Counted from the stretch's first letter, positions 16,907 to 25,581 are shown. The stretch is 64,000 nucleotides of DNA from Streptomyces mirabilis (GCF_039503195.1 NZ_JBCJKP010000001.1:1550001-1614000); one strand, 5' to 3'. The notes: generated from the sequence alone by a model not told the origin. Numbers and translations: made by a program.

Positions 16907-17191
16907 GTGGGTCTCTCCGGGCTGTGGCGGGCGGGGCGACAGAGTATGAGGACGACAGTCTCCCCAGGGGTGTCGTCACCTCCGCGCCGCCACGCCCGAA
17001 GATCACCCGCACGGCGGAGCGCCCGCTCTCACCCGACCGGCTCGTGCGACGCGGCGGGCTCCACCTGCACACCCTCCACAACCGGCCACCCTGCGGTGCC
17101 CGAACGCACGCGCCAACTGGCTAGACTACGCAGCCTCGTGCATGTGATCCGGTCACGTCCGATCACAGCCGTTCCCGAAGGGTTTCGACGC
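16907..17191. other. Divergent promoter region, GH92 / osmoprotectant transporter
   Basis: No gene is visible. A TAGACT at about 17122 is a plausible -10 box for the transporter operon, followed by the inverted repeat listed separately. The part nearest 16907 must carry the promoter of the mannosidase; I see no clear -35/-10 pair for it. Confidence 0.4.
17143..17167. promoter_or_regulatory. Inverted repeat, candidate operator of the OpuC-like operon
   Basis: TGTGATC at 17143-17149 and GATCACA at 17161-17167 are perfect 7-bp inverted arms separated by 11 bp, located between a likely -10 (TAGACT about 17122) and the TTG start at 17192. The position suits repression or attenuation of the transporter. 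The cognate regulator is not in the immediate neighbourhood. Confidence 0.5.
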
Positions 17192-18328
17192 TTGATAGCC
17201 ATCGAAGATGTCAGCAAGCGATATGCCGACGGCACGGTGGCCGTCGATCGCCTGTCCCTCCAGATACCGAACCACTCGATCACCGTGCTCGTCGGGCCTT
17301 CGGGGTGCGGCAAGACCACCACCCTGCGGATGATCAACCGCATGATCGAGCCCAGCAGCGGCACGATCCGCGTCAACGGCGAGGACATCCTCCGCAAGCC
17401 GGTCAACGCCCTGCGCCAGTCCATGGGTTACGTCATCCAGAACGCGGGGCTCTTCCAGCACCGCACGATCCTCGACAACATCGCCACGGTGCCGCGGCTG
17501 CTCGGCTGGTCCAAGCAGCGCGCCCGCGCCCGCGCGGCGGAACTGATGGAACGGGTGGGCCTGGACCCGGCCATGGCCCGCCGCTACCCCTACCAGCTCT
17601 CCGGCGGCCAGCAGCAGCGCGTCGGTGTCGCCCGCGCGCTCGCCGCCGACCCGCCGATCCTGCTGATGGACGAGCCGTTCTCCGCCGTCGATCCGGTCGT
17701 CCGCCGGGGTCTGCAGGAGGAGTTGCTGCGCATCCAGGGCGAGCTGGGCAAGGCCATCGTGTTCGTCACCCACGACATGGACGAGGCCATCACGATCGGT
17801 GACCGCGTCGCCGTACTACGCACCGGTGGCAAGCTCGCCCAGTTCGCCGCCCCCGACGAGCTGCTGTCGGCGCCCGCCGACGCGTTCGTGGAGGAGTTCC
17901 TCGGCGGCGACCGGGGCATCCGCGGGCTGTCGTTCCTGTCCACCCGCGACCTCGCACTCGACCGCTCCCGGGTCTTCCCGGTCGGCAGCGGCTGGCAGGA
18001 GCTCGCCGGAAAGCCGGGCGGCACGGAGCCGGTCCTGGTCACCGACGCGGACGGAAAGCCGCTGGGTTGGGCCGACCTGACGGTGTGGGCCGGTGACGTC
18101 CAGGCGCTGGAGCCGCATGGGCAGGCCTTCGAGGTGGGCAAGGACTCGCTACGGGTCGCGCTGGACCGGGCGGTGCTCTCGCCCACCGGTCAGGCGGTCG
18201 CCGTGGACGGGGCGGGACGCGTGCTGGGGCTCGCCGGGCAGGAGACGGTCGCCGCCGCGATCCGCGCGGCCAGGCAGCGCCGCGCCGCGGACTCCGAGGG
18301 CGTCTCCACGGTGAAGGCCTCGCGATGA
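17192..18328 (+). CDS. Glycine betaine/osmoprotectant ABC transporter ATP-binding protein (OpuCA/ProV-like)
   Basis: A 378-residue ATPase: Walker A GPSGCGKTT (about residues 33-41), Q-loop YVIQNAGLFQH, signature LSGGQQQRV, Walker B ILLMDEPFSAVDP and the H-loop VFVTHDMDEA. The SAVDP/MDEA motifs and the following C-terminal region of about 120 residues (ADLTVWAGDV; VLSPTGQAVAVDG), a degenerate CBS-like part, fit the quaternary-amine uptake subfamily. TTG 17192 is preceded by GAAGGG at nine bases and gives the expected N-terminus IAIEDVSKRY. The two permease genes follow with overlapping stop/start codons; the binding protein is encoded separately at 24491. Confidence 0.9.
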   Translation: MIAIEDVSKRYADGTVAVDRLSLQIPNHSITVLVGPSGCGKTTTLRMINRMIEPSSGTIRVNGEDILRKPVNALRQSMGYVIQNAGLFQHRTILDNIATVPRLLGWSKQRARARAAELMERVGLDPAMARRYPYQLSGGQQQRVGVARALAADPPILLMDEPFSAVDPVVRRGLQEELLRIQGELGKAIVFVTHDMDEAITIGDRVAVLRTGGKLAQFAAPDELLSAPADAFVEEFLGGDRGIRGLSFLSTRDLALDRSRVFPVGSGWQELAGKPGGTEPVLVTDADGKPLGWADLTVWAGDVQALEPHGQAFEVGKDSLRVALDRAVLSPTGQAVAVDGAGRVLGLAGQETVAAAIRAARQRRAADSEGVSTVKASR

Positions 18329-19032
18329 ACGGCTTCTTCGACATCCCGAGCGACCTCCAGAGCAGCTATCTCGGCCTGATCTCCACACACATGCAGGAGG
18401 CGCTGGTCCCGGTTCTCGTCGGCCTCCTGCTGGCGCTGCCGATCGGCCTGTTGTGCGTTCGTGTCAACTGGATCTATCCGCCGGTCCTCTGGATCACCAC
18501 GGTGCTGTACGCGATCCCGTCGATCGCCTTCTTCGTGGTGCTCATCGACTACACCGGCCTGAGCAAGACCACCGTGATGATCCCGCTGACCCTCTACAGT
18601 CTGGTGGTTCTCGTCCCGGCCGTCGTCGACGGCGTCCGCTCGGTCCCCGAGGAGACGAACGCCGCCGCCGCGGCGATGGGCATCGGTTCGCTGCGACGCT
18701 ACCTCCAGGTCCAACTGCCCATCGCCGTACCCGCGATCATGGCCGGACTGCGCGTGGCGACCGCCTCCAGCATCAGTCTGGTCAGCGTCGGCTCGCTGAT
18801 CGGCAACCAGGGGGCGCTCGGCAACCTGCTCACCACCGCGATGCTCTACCACCGCCCGCTCCTCGCCGTGAACTCGGTCGTCACCACCGCCGTTCTCGCG
18901 GTGCTGGTCGACGCCGTGCTCGTCCTGCTGCGCCGCGTGCTCACCCCCTGGCAGCCCGCCTCCGGCCGCAGGGCCAAACGCCGTACGTCCACGATCGCGG
19001 GCGCCGCCCGCACCCCGGAGAGCGTCTCGTGA
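18325..19032 (+). CDS. Osmoprotectant ABC transporter permease (OpuCB-like)
   Basis: A 235-residue inner-membrane permease with about five to six helices and the BPD_transp_1 EAA-type loop (EETNAAAAAMGIGSLRRYLQ, about residues 110-129). It starts within the stop codon of the ATPase gene (ATGA). It pairs with the next permease to form a heterodimeric channel for glycine betaine, choline or carnitine-like solutes. The hydrophilic basic C-terminal tail (after about residue 212) is longer than in Bacillus homologues. Confidence 0.9.
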   Translation: MNGFFDIPSDLQSSYLGLISTHMQEALVPVLVGLLLALPIGLLCVRVNWIYPPVLWITTVLYAIPSIAFFVVLIDYTGLSKTTVMIPLTLYSLVVLVPAVVDGVRSVPEETNAAAAAMGIGSLRRYLQVQLPIAVPAIMAGLRVATASSISLVSVGSLIGNQGALGNLLTTAMLYHRPLLAVNSVVTTAVLAVLVDAVLVLLRRVLTPWQPASGRRAKRRTSTIAGAARTPESVS

Positions 19033-19703
19033 ACGTACTCAACTTCATTCAGTCCTTCTTCTCCGACGGCTCCCACTGGCACGGGTACGACGGGATCCCG
19101 CAGCGCGTGTGGGAACACCTCCAGTACACCGCCGGGGCGCTCGCGATCGCCGCGGCCGTCGGCCTGCCCGTCGGCCTGGTCACCGGACACACGGGACGCG
19201 GCGGCAACGCGCTGGCGTTCGTGTCGGCGGGTGCTCGGGCGTTGCCCACCTTCGGGCTGCTGGTGCTGATGTTCGTCTGGCTCGGCCTCGGCATCGTGCC
19301 CGTGATGATCCCGCTCGTGGTGCTGGCGGTCCCGCCGATCCTCATCACCACCTACGAGGCGATCCGCACCCTGGATCCCTCCCCCGTCGACGCCGCCCGC
19401 GGAATGGGCATGCCGGAGCGGAAGGTCCTGTTCCAGGTCGAGGTGCCGGCGGCGCTGCCGCTGATCCTCAGCGGTCTGCGTTCGGCGGCGATCCAGATCG
19501 TCTCCACGGCGACCATCGCGGCCTATGTGAGCCTCGGCGGAGTCGGCCGTTACATCCTGGACGGCCTCTACCAGCGCAACTACGAGAAGGTGGTGGGCGG
19601 CGCGGCCCTCACCGCGATCCTGGCGCTGCTCGTGCTGGTGCTGTTCTGGGCCATTGCCCGGGTGGCGGTGTCCCCGGGAGTGCGCAGGCGACGTACGGCC
19701 TGA
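19029..19703 (+). CDS. Osmoprotectant ABC transporter permease (OpuCD-like)
   Basis: A 224-residue permease, second partner of the heterodimer. The EAA loop reads DPSPVDAARGMGMPERKVLF (about residues 117-136) and five to six hydrophobic helices are visible. The GTG start overlaps the stop of the preceding permease (GTGA). The gene is closed by a strong bidirectional hairpin shared with the convergent conservon operon, so the substrate-binding protein gene 4.7 kb downstream must be transcribed on its own. Confidence 0.9.
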   Translation: MNVLNFIQSFFSDGSHWHGYDGIPQRVWEHLQYTAGALAIAAAVGLPVGLVTGHTGRGGNALAFVSAGARALPTFGLLVLMFVWLGLGIVPVMIPLVVLAVPPILITTYEAIRTLDPSPVDAARGMGMPERKVLFQVEVPAALPLILSGLRSAAIQIVSTATIAAYVSLGGVGRYILDGLYQRNYEKVVGGAALTAILALLVLVLFWAIARVAVSPGVRRRRTA

Positions 19704-19709
19704 GGAAAA

Positions 19710-19752
19710 GGGAAGAGGGGGGACGAACCGCAAGGACCGTCCCCCTCTTCCC
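19710..19752. terminator. Bidirectional hairpin terminator
   Basis: GGGAAGAGGGGGG-ACG (19710-19725) pairs with CGTCCCCCTCTTCCC (19738-19752), a 15-bp stem with one bulged G and a 12-base loop. It sits between the stops of two convergent operons (19703 and 19757-19759) and can terminate both. Confidence 0.85.
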
Positions 19753-19756
19753 TCGT

Positions 19757-20368
19757 TCACTGCTGCGCGGTCGCCAGGGCGTGTTCGAGGACGACGAGGA
19801 GCGCGTCCCGTACGGACCCGCGCTCGCGGGCGTCGAACACGGTGAGCGGCACGTGGTCGCCGACGTCGAGGGCCCACCGTACGTCGTTCAGATCGTGTTC
19901 GACCTTGCCGTCGAAGGCGTTGACGGCCACCGCGAAGGGGATCTCGCGGTGCTCGAAGTAGTCGACGGCCGCGTAGCAGTCGTCGAGTCGGCGGGTGTCG
20001 ACGATGACGAGCCCGCCGAGGGCTCCCTCGACCAGGTCGTCCCACATGAACCCGAAGCGCTCCTGGCCGGGGGTGCCGAACAGATAGAGCTTCAGGGTCG
20101 GGTCGAGCGTGACACAGCCGAAGTCCATGGCGACGGTGGTCGTCATCTTCTCCGGGGTGTGGGAGAGGTCGTCGATGCCCGCGGCGACCGAGGTGATGGA
20201 CGCCTCGGTGGTGAGCGGCTCGATTTCGGAGATGGCACCCACGGTGGTGGTCTTGCCCACACCGAAGCCGCCCGCGATCACCATCTTCACCGGCATCGGC
20301 GGCCGGGGACCCTCGGTGTCAGCGCTCACGGATCGCGCCCCGGGAGTCGGGGATAGCTCGGAGACCAT
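19757..20368 (-). CDS. Conservon GTPase (CvnD-type, Ras/MglA-like)
   Basis: A 203-residue small GTPase: P-loop GGFGVGKTTTV (about residues 33-43), switch region TTVAMDFG, G3 LFGTPGQERF and G4-like VAVNAFDG in place of NKxD, as usual for CvnD proteins. It is the output protein of the conservon complex with the kinase-like CvnA, Roadblock CvnB and DUF742 CvnC. ATG 20368 has GAAGGG six bases upstream and overlaps the DUF742 gene by 50 bp; a GTG at 20329 would reduce the overlap to 11 bp but lacks a good ribosome binding site. Confidence 0.92.
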   Translation of the reverse strand: MVSELSPTPGARSVSADTEGPRPPMPVKMVIAGGFGVGKTTTVGAISEIEPLTTEASITSVAAGIDDLSHTPEKMTTTVAMDFGCVTLDPTLKLYLFGTPGQERFGFMWDDLVEGALGGLVIVDTRRLDDCYAAVDYFEHREIPFAVAVNAFDGKVEHDLNDVRWALDVGDHVPLTVFDARERGSVRDALLVVLEHALATAQQ

Positions 20369-20750
20369 CGATAACCCTTCGCAATACGGTGGCGTCGCGG
20401 GCGGATTCGGCCTGCGGTGCGTACAAGGCCAGTTGACCGTCGGCGCGCAGATCGTCGGCGAGCACCCTGATCACATTCAAATGCATCCGCAGTTTCGCCG
20501 CGATCTCCGCCAGCGACTGCGGCTGGCGGCAGACCGTGATGATGTCGCGGTGCTGGTCGAAGACGAACGCGTCCAGCGTGGCCAGACCGAGATCCGTCGC
20601 GACGACCTGCGTCTCGATCGGAATCGTCGGCACCAGACTGTCACCGCCGGCGATCCGTCCCGCGGTCAGCAGGAATGGCCTGACGATCGACGGGGGGTGC
20701 TCCGCTCCCCATGCGTCGTCGTCGGCGGCTGATGGCTCGCCGGCCGTCAT
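20319..20750 (-). CDS. DUF742 protein (conservon CvnC-type)
   Basis: A 143-residue DUF742 protein with the conserved IVRPFLLTAGRI motif (about residues 23-34), the IPIETQVVAT block and a winged-helix-like C-terminal part (SLAEIAAKLRMHLNVIRVLADDL) typical of CvnC. It has no membrane segment. Conservon proteins assemble at the membrane with the sensor CvnA in a G-protein-like signalling complex that affects development and antibiotic production in Streptomyces. The start at 20750 leaves 59 bp to the Roadblock gene; its 3' end is overlapped by the GTPase gene. Confidence 0.9.
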   Translation of the reverse strand: MTAGEPSAADDDAWGAEHPPSIVRPFLLTAGRIAGGDSLVPTIPIETQVVATDLGLATLDAFVFDQHRDIITVCRQPQSLAEIAAKLRMHLNVIRVLADDLRADGQLALYAPQAESARDATVLRRVIDGLRAIPDSRGAIRER

Positions 20751-20809
20751 CTCGTCCTCACCCTTCACCTCGCGGGTCGTCCCGGCCTTCGTGACGCCCC
20801 CGCCGACCG

Positions 20810-21289
20810 TCAACCGGTCGGCGCGATCCCCACGGTGTTCTTGAGCTCCATGACCAGTTGCGGGCTCAGAGCGGCACCGGCGCGGTTGGCGAAGAGGGTC
20901 ATCTCGTACGCGATGTTCCCGAGCTTCGCCTCCTTGGAGGCGACCACGCCGAGCACCGCGCCCGCGCCGAGCGCGGACACCAGGACGTGCCCTTCCTCCA
21001 GGTCGATGATGACCTTGTTGAGCCCGCCGAGGCCGTAGTTGCCGGACGCGCCCATGGCGAGGCTGGTGATCCCGGAGACGATGGCCGCGAGCCGCTCCGA
21101 GTCCGCCTTGCCGCGCAGTTGGGACACCGCGATCAACAGACCGTCGGAGGACACCCCGATCACGTCGACGACACCGGCGGTCTCGGTGGCGAAACGATTG
21201 AGCAGCCAATTGAAGTCGGCAGCGGCGGCCTTCACGTCCGTCGCCTGTTCCACGGCTGCGGACTCCGGTCCACCTGTCCACATGGTCAC
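20810..21289 (-). CDS. Roadblock/LC7 domain protein (conservon CvnB-type)
   Basis: A 159-residue protein containing a Roadblock/LC7 fold (FNWLLNRFATETAGVVDVIG; SSDGLLIAVS; VIIDLEEGHVLVSALG), the MglB-like partner and regulator of the small GTPase in the same operon. GTG 21289 overlaps the stop of the sensor gene as GTGA and stands nine bases after GAAGG; ATG 21283 two codons later is possible. Confidence 0.92.
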   Translation of the reverse strand: MTMWTGGPESAAVEQATDVKAAAADFNWLLNRFATETAGVVDVIGVSSDGLLIAVSQLRGKADSERLAAIVSGITSLAMGASGNYGLGGLNKVIIDLEEGHVLVSALGAGAVLGVVASKEAKLGNIAYEMTLFANRAGAALSPQLVMELKNTVGIAPTG

Positions 21290-24159
21290 TTGCTCATGCC
21301 TTCCGGGAATGAGGGTCTGTTGTTCTCTGTGCTGGAATCGCCAGAGATGTCGGGACGGCCCCCTGAACGGGCCGACCCGAAGCCGGTACCGCGAGCCTCT
21401 GTCGCGCTCTCGCGCTCGGCCCGCAGAACGGCTTCCTCGAACTCGTCGATCTCGGATCGTGCCGCTTCCGCGTCGGCGGTCTGCCAGGCGGGCGGCCGTG
21501 GGTTGGTGATGGTCTGTTTGGGCAGCCGGGTCGAGGCGGTGGTGGCCTGCAGGGTCGCCCCGCGCACGCGCCGCCTGAGCGGACTGGGGCCGCCCTCGCC
21601 CGGTCGCGCCGGGGCGCTGCCGGGTGCCGAAGGGGCCGTACCGGAGCCGCGCGCGGCGCTCGCACCGCGGGGCGGCTGACCGAGCCCGCTGCTCGTGCCA
21701 TTGTTCGGGCCGCGCGGCGGCTGCCCCGCCGCACTCCCCGGGCCGGTGCTCGCACCGCGTGAGCGCTGCAGGAGCCCACCGTCCATGCCGCTGCCCGCGG
21801 CGCGTGACGGCCGACTCTGTCCGCTCTCCATGCCGGTGCCACGCCGGTGGCCCGGGCCGCCGACCGCGTCCTGAGGCGTACCGTGTCCCGCTGTCGCGCG
21901 CTCCGCGGGCTGCGCCGCCCCCGGAGTCGTGGCGCCCGGTGTGCCGCCCGGACGGGGCCGGGAGGCGCCCGGGCCGCCGTAGCCGCCCGAGGCGCCGTCG
22001 CCCATCGGTTCCTGACGGCCCGTGTGGCCGTCCGCTCCCCGGCCGCGCGCGGGGATCCTGCGCGGCAGGGACGAGGGGCCGGGTTCCGGGTCGACCGCCG
22101 CGGGGCGCGGTTCGGTCCCGCCGGGGCGGCGCGGCGGCGGCAGGATGTGCGGGGCCCTGGTCGCGGCCCCCGTGGGGTCGGCGAGCAGCAGATGGGAGCC
22201 GGGCACCGCGACGGTGACGGTGACGCCGCCGCCCGGGGTGCGGGTCAGGACGACCTCGATGCCCCAGCGCCGGGACAGACCACCGACCACGAAGAGGCCG
22301 AGGACCTCGGTCGGGGCCAGGTCGAGCCGTTCGCGGCGGATCAGGCGGGCGTTCTCCTCCTCCAGCCGCTCGGCGCTCATCCCGAGCCCGTGGTCGATGA
22401 TCTCGATCAGGGCGCCGCCGCCGGAGCCGTGCCGGGGCCGCAGGACGACTTCGACGCTGCTGGACGCCGGGGAGAACGTCACCGCGTTCTCCAGCAGTTC
22501 GGCGAGCATCAGCGTGAGGTCGCCGACGATGTCGGGGGCGACGGTGACATCGCCCTCGGCGTGCGGGGTGACCCGCTGGTAGCCCTCGATCTGGCCGAGC
22601 GCGGCGCGGACGATGTTGCTGAGCCGCATCGGCCCGGTGTTGAGGCCCGTCTCGCGGAGGCCGGCGAGCAGCATCAGGCTGTCGGCGTTGCGCTGGAGGC
22701 GTACCGCGATGTGGTCGATGCGGTAGAGCCGGTCCAGTACCTCCGGGTCGGTCTCGCCGCGCTCCACCGAGTCGATCAGCGCGAGCTGGCGAGCGGTCAG
22801 GTTGCTGACGCGGTGGCCGACGTTGCCGAACATCTCGGCGATGTTGCGGCGGCTGATGACCTGGCGCTCCAGCAGGGCGGTCGCGGTCACCTGCACCTGG
22901 TTGAAGGCTTCGGCGAGTTCGCCGAGTTCGTCGCGGACCGGCACGGGTACGGCCTCGAGGCGCGGCGGGCTCGCGTCGTCGGCGTCGTCGTCGGCGACCC
23001 GGGCGAGCTCCGTCTCGGCCGCGTCGGCCACGTGCTGGGCCGCCTCGGTGAGGCTCCGCACGGTCCGCACCACGGAGCGGCGGACCAGTACGGAGAACAG
23101 GATCCAGGCCGCGAAGGCGGCGAGGTTGGCGGCCACCAGCCACAGCACCTGCCACCAGGCGTCGCTGGACGCCTTCTGGGTGTCGGCGGCGATCTGGTGG
23201 ATGAGCGACTCGGTGATCTTCAGCCGGTTCTCGGCCTGACGCTGGTACGTCGGGTCGGCGGCCAGGGCGTCGTCGAGCGCGGCGCGCAGCTGCGAGGCGT
23301 TCTCCGCGACCAGACCGCTGGGGTCGACCTGCAGCGCGGCGTAGTGCTGGGCGACGACGCTCTGGTACGGGCTGTGCTCGATCGCGGCGAGTTCGGCGCC
23401 CTGTTCCTGGCTGGCGAACCGGGTGAACCGCTCGGCCTGGTAGGTGTACTGCTCGTAGTCGCCGACGGCCCCGGTGTACTCGATGAGCGCGTTGGGGTCC
23501 CGGGTCCGGGCCGCGAACACACTGGTCTCGAAGGAGGCGTGGGCGGTGTCGGCGCGCAGCAGCGCGTCCAGCAGATTGCCCGCGGCCTCCGAGGACTCGC
23601 CGCCCGACTGACCGAGCCCGAGGCCGTTGATGAGGCCCTCGATGACCGATCCGTACGCCGGGTCGATGTTGTCGGCGGGGATCGGACCCTCTTCGATGGT
23701 CTTGCGGAGGCTGTCGAGGCCTTCCAGCTCCTTGAGCGCCTGGGCCTCGGCGTCGGGCAGCCGGTCCCCGTAGGTGGACCGCACGGCCTCCGCCTGGGCG
23801 GTGACCTTCTGCTGCGCCTGGAGGAAGGCGGAGGTGTTGGGCGCCTTCTCTCCGGAGCGGGCGGCCTCGTAGCGCAGGGAGACGAGGAGCGCCTGGCGGT
23901 GCTCGGTCTGCACGCCGTCGATGAGCTGGGTGACCTGCGCGCTGTCCCGCACGAGTTGGGCGGTGGAGGCGGCGGAACGGGCCGAGTCGATCTCGGCGTA
24001 CACGACATAGGCGATCATCGCCGAAACGACGGCGAGCGGGACAATCACCAGGACGTTGAGTTTCCTGCGGAAAGGCCAACGGTCGAGGAGGGAAGGCGTC
24101 CGGCCTATTCGGGGAGCCGTGGTCTGCGGCCCCCGGGCGGCTTTCCTGTGCGCGGGCAC
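21286..24159 (-). CDS. Nitrate/nitrite-sensor-like histidine kinase (conservon CvnA-type)
   Basis: A 957-residue membrane sensor. A first helix (about residues 35-57) and a second (about 335-360) flank an extracellular NIT-like sensor domain; a HAMP-like linker, a helical dimerisation region without a convincing phospho-acceptor His, and a HATPase_c domain follow (N-box LAELLENAVTFS, G1 DHGLGMSAERL). Residues from about 656 to the end form a long Gly/Pro/Arg/Ser-rich disordered tail, as in other CvnA proteins. GTG 24159 lies four bases after AGGAGG; a TTG at 24162 is the alternative. First gene of the four-gene conservon. No cytochrome P450 (CvnE) gene follows. Confidence 0.9.
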   Translation of the reverse strand: MPAHRKAARGPQTTAPRIGRTPSLLDRWPFRRKLNVLVIVPLAVVSAMIAYVVYAEIDSARSAASTAQLVRDSAQVTQLIDGVQTEHRQALLVSLRYEAARSGEKAPNTSAFLQAQQKVTAQAEAVRSTYGDRLPDAEAQALKELEGLDSLRKTIEEGPIPADNIDPAYGSVIEGLINGLGLGQSGGESSEAAGNLLDALLRADTAHASFETSVFAARTRDPNALIEYTGAVGDYEQYTYQAERFTRFASQEQGAELAAIEHSPYQSVVAQHYAALQVDPSGLVAENASQLRAALDDALAADPTYQRQAENRLKITESLIHQIAADTQKASSDAWWQVLWLVAANLAAFAAWILFSVLVRRSVVRTVRSLTEAAQHVADAAETELARVADDDADDASPPRLEAVPVPVRDELGELAEAFNQVQVTATALLERQVISRRNIAEMFGNVGHRVSNLTARQLALIDSVERGETDPEVLDRLYRIDHIAVRLQRNADSLMLLAGLRETGLNTGPMRLSNIVRAALGQIEGYQRVTPHAEGDVTVAPDIVGDLTLMLAELLENAVTFSPASSSVEVVLRPRHGSGGGALIEIIDHGLGMSAERLEEENARLIRRERLDLAPTEVLGLFVVGGLSRRWGIEVVLTRTPGGGVTVTVAVPGSHLLLADPTGAATRAPHILPPPRRPGGTEPRPAAVDPEPGPSSLPRRIPARGRGADGHTGRQEPMGDGASGGYGGPGASRPRPGGTPGATTPGAAQPAERATAGHGTPQDAVGGPGHRRGTGMESGQSRPSRAAGSGMDGGLLQRSRGASTGPGSAAGQPPRGPNNGTSSGLGQPPRGASAARGSGTAPSAPGSAPARPGEGGPSPLRRRVRGATLQATTASTRLPKQTITNPRPPAWQTADAEAARSEIDEFEEAVLRAERESATEARGTGFGSARSGGRPDISGDSSTENNRPSFPEGMSK

Positions 24160-24364
24160 CAAACCTCCTTGACTTCATTCCCAATTGGAAGCCCGCAGCC
24201 CGGGCTGCGTGGACTGAGTCATGCCAGCACGCTCGGGCCGAGCAAGTGGAACCAGGTCCCCCGACTCGGCCAACATTAGCGGCTGCCGCAAGAGTACGGC
24301 CATGATCAACCAAAAACTGACATGGTGATACGTCGGATTCGCTCCCGTTTCGGTCAGGTTGCGC

Positions 24365-24385
24365 CCACACGGCGAAGCCGTGTGG
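24365..24385. promoter_or_regulatory. Strong short hairpin upstream of the osmoprotectant-binding protein gene
   Basis: CCACACGGC (24365-24373) and GCCGTGTGG (24377-24385) form a perfect 9-bp stem with a three-base GAA loop. It lies upstream of the candidate promoter 24411-24440, so it is an operator or a stop for upstream transcription rather than an attenuator. Confidence 0.5.
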
Positions 24386-24410
24386 TCTCCATCGGTGATC
24401 TATTCGTGTC

Positions 24411-24440
24411 TTGACGGTGCGTTACTGGGCTCGATTGGAT
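24411..24440 (+). promoter_or_regulatory. Candidate promoter of the osmoprotectant-binding protein gene
   Basis: TTGACG at 24411-24416 and TTGGAT at 24435-24440 with an 18-bp spacer, about 50 bp upstream of the ATG at 24491. The -35 is close to the housekeeping consensus, the -10 is weak. Confidence 0.45.
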
Positions 24441-24490
24441 CGTCATCACGCCATGCCTTCCGGCCGTCGACCGCCCATGCACAAGTCTGG

Positions 24491-25447
24491 ATGACCAACG
24501 TGACCCACGCCAGAAGCACCAGAACCAACGCAACGTACGCTGTATCCCTGCTGGTTGTGGCTGCGGCCGCCCTCACGGGCTGCGGTTCCTCCGACAACTC
24601 CGGCAGCAAGGACCCGCTGAAGGGCGACACCGCCAAGGGCGGCACGGTCGTGGTCGGCTCCAACAACTTCCCCGAGAGCATCCTGCTCGCCGACATCTAC
24701 GGCGAGGCCCTGAAGGCCAAGGGCGTCAAGGTCAGTTACAAGTTGAACATCGGCAGCCGCGAGACCACCTACGGTCTGATCAAGAACGGCACGATCACCG
24801 TCCTGCCCGAGTACAACGGCGCGCTGCTGGCCTATCTGAACGCCAAGGCCGCCCCGACCACGGTCGAGGACACCAGCAAGGCCATCGCGGCCGCGCTCGA
24901 TTCCAAGCTGACCCTGCTCGAGCCCTCCAAGGCGGAGGACAAGGACGCGATCGCGGTCAACGAGGCGACCGCCAAGAAGTACAAGCTCACGACCTCGTCG
25001 ACGATCGCCGACCTCTCCGCCTCGGCCAAGGACCTGGTCATCGGCGGGTCACCGGAGTTCCAGACGCGCAAGCAGGGATTGGTGGGCCTCAAGTCCGAAT
25101 ACGGCCTTGAATTCAAGTCGTTCAAGGCGCTGGACGCGGGTGGGCCGTTGACGGTGGCCGCCCTCAAGGGCAACAACATTCAGGCCGCAGATATTTTCAC
25201 CACCGACCCCGGAATCACCAAGAACAAGTTCGTGGTCCTTCAAGACCCGAAGAATCTCTTCGGTTTTGAGAACGTGACGCCACTGGCCTACAAGAGCGGC
25301 CTCTCCGCCGCCGGAGTTTCCGCGCTCAACGCCGTATCGGCGAAGCTCGACACGGACACCCTGGTCAAGCTCAACGCCCAGGTGCAGAACGACAACAAGG
25401 ACCCGCTGGACGTGGCCAAGAGCTGGCTGTCGACCGCCGGGCTGTAG
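24491..25447 (+). CDS. Osmoprotectant ABC transporter substrate-binding lipoprotein (OpuCC/OpuAC-like)
   Basis: A 318-residue lipoprotein with a twin-basic N-region, hydrophobic core and lipobox LTGC (Cys at about residue 34), then an OpuAC domain (VVVGSNNFPESILLADIYGE; LPEYNGALLAYL), the pattern of glycine betaine/choline binding proteins. It should deliver solute to the OpuC-like ATPase and permeases at 17192-19703. It has its own promoter because a terminator and the convergent conservon separate it from them. The ribosome binding site is weak. Confidence 0.88.
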   Translation: MTNVTHARSTRTNATYAVSLLVVAAAALTGCGSSDNSGSKDPLKGDTAKGGTVVVGSNNFPESILLADIYGEALKAKGVKVSYKLNIGSRETTYGLIKNGTITVLPEYNGALLAYLNAKAAPTTVEDTSKAIAAALDSKLTLLEPSKAEDKDAIAVNEATAKKYKLTTSSTIADLSASAKDLVIGGSPEFQTRKQGLVGLKSEYGLEFKSFKALDAGGPLTVAALKGNNIQAADIFTTDPGITKNKFVVLQDPKNLFGFENVTPLAYKSGLSAAGVSALNAVSAKLDTDTLVKLNAQVQNDNKDPLDVAKSWLSTAGL

Positions 25448-25465
25448 TTCCGACGGAGGTGCGCA

Positions 25466-25494
25466 GGCCGGAGCGGGGGTCCGCCGCTCCGGCC
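25466..25494 (+). terminator. Intrinsic terminator after the osmoprotectant-binding protein
   Basis: GGCCGGAGCGG (25466-25476) pairs with CCGCTCCGGCC (25484-25494), an 11-bp perfect GC stem with a 7-base loop followed by TTTG, 19 bp after the stop codon. Confidence 0.8.
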
Positions 25495-25563
25495 TTTGCC
25501 GTGCCGCGGGGTCTACGAGGCACGACGGTCGCCCGTGCGTCGCGAGATCACCGACGCTCGCCG

Positions 25564-25581
25564 ACTGATCCGCTCATCAGT
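25564..25581. promoter_or_regulatory. Inverted repeat upstream of the TetR gene at 25611
   Basis: ACTGAT (25564-25569) and ATCAGT (25576-25581) flank a 6-bp spacer, 29 bp before the TetR start. A TAGGAT at 25598-25603 may be the -10 box of a nearly leaderless transcript, or its AGGA the ribosome binding site. Autorepression is the likely role. Confidence 0.45.

Larger units (their letters stand above)
24160..24490. other. Divergent regulatory region, conservon / osmoprotectant-binding protein
   Basis: No gene is visible. It holds a perfect 16-bp palindrome CGCAGCCCGGGCTGCG at 24194-24209 and CCAATTGG at 24181-24188 near the conservon start, plus the 9-bp-arm hairpin and the promoter listed separately on the binding-protein side. 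The middle (24260-24350) is comparatively AT-rich. Confidence 0.5.
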
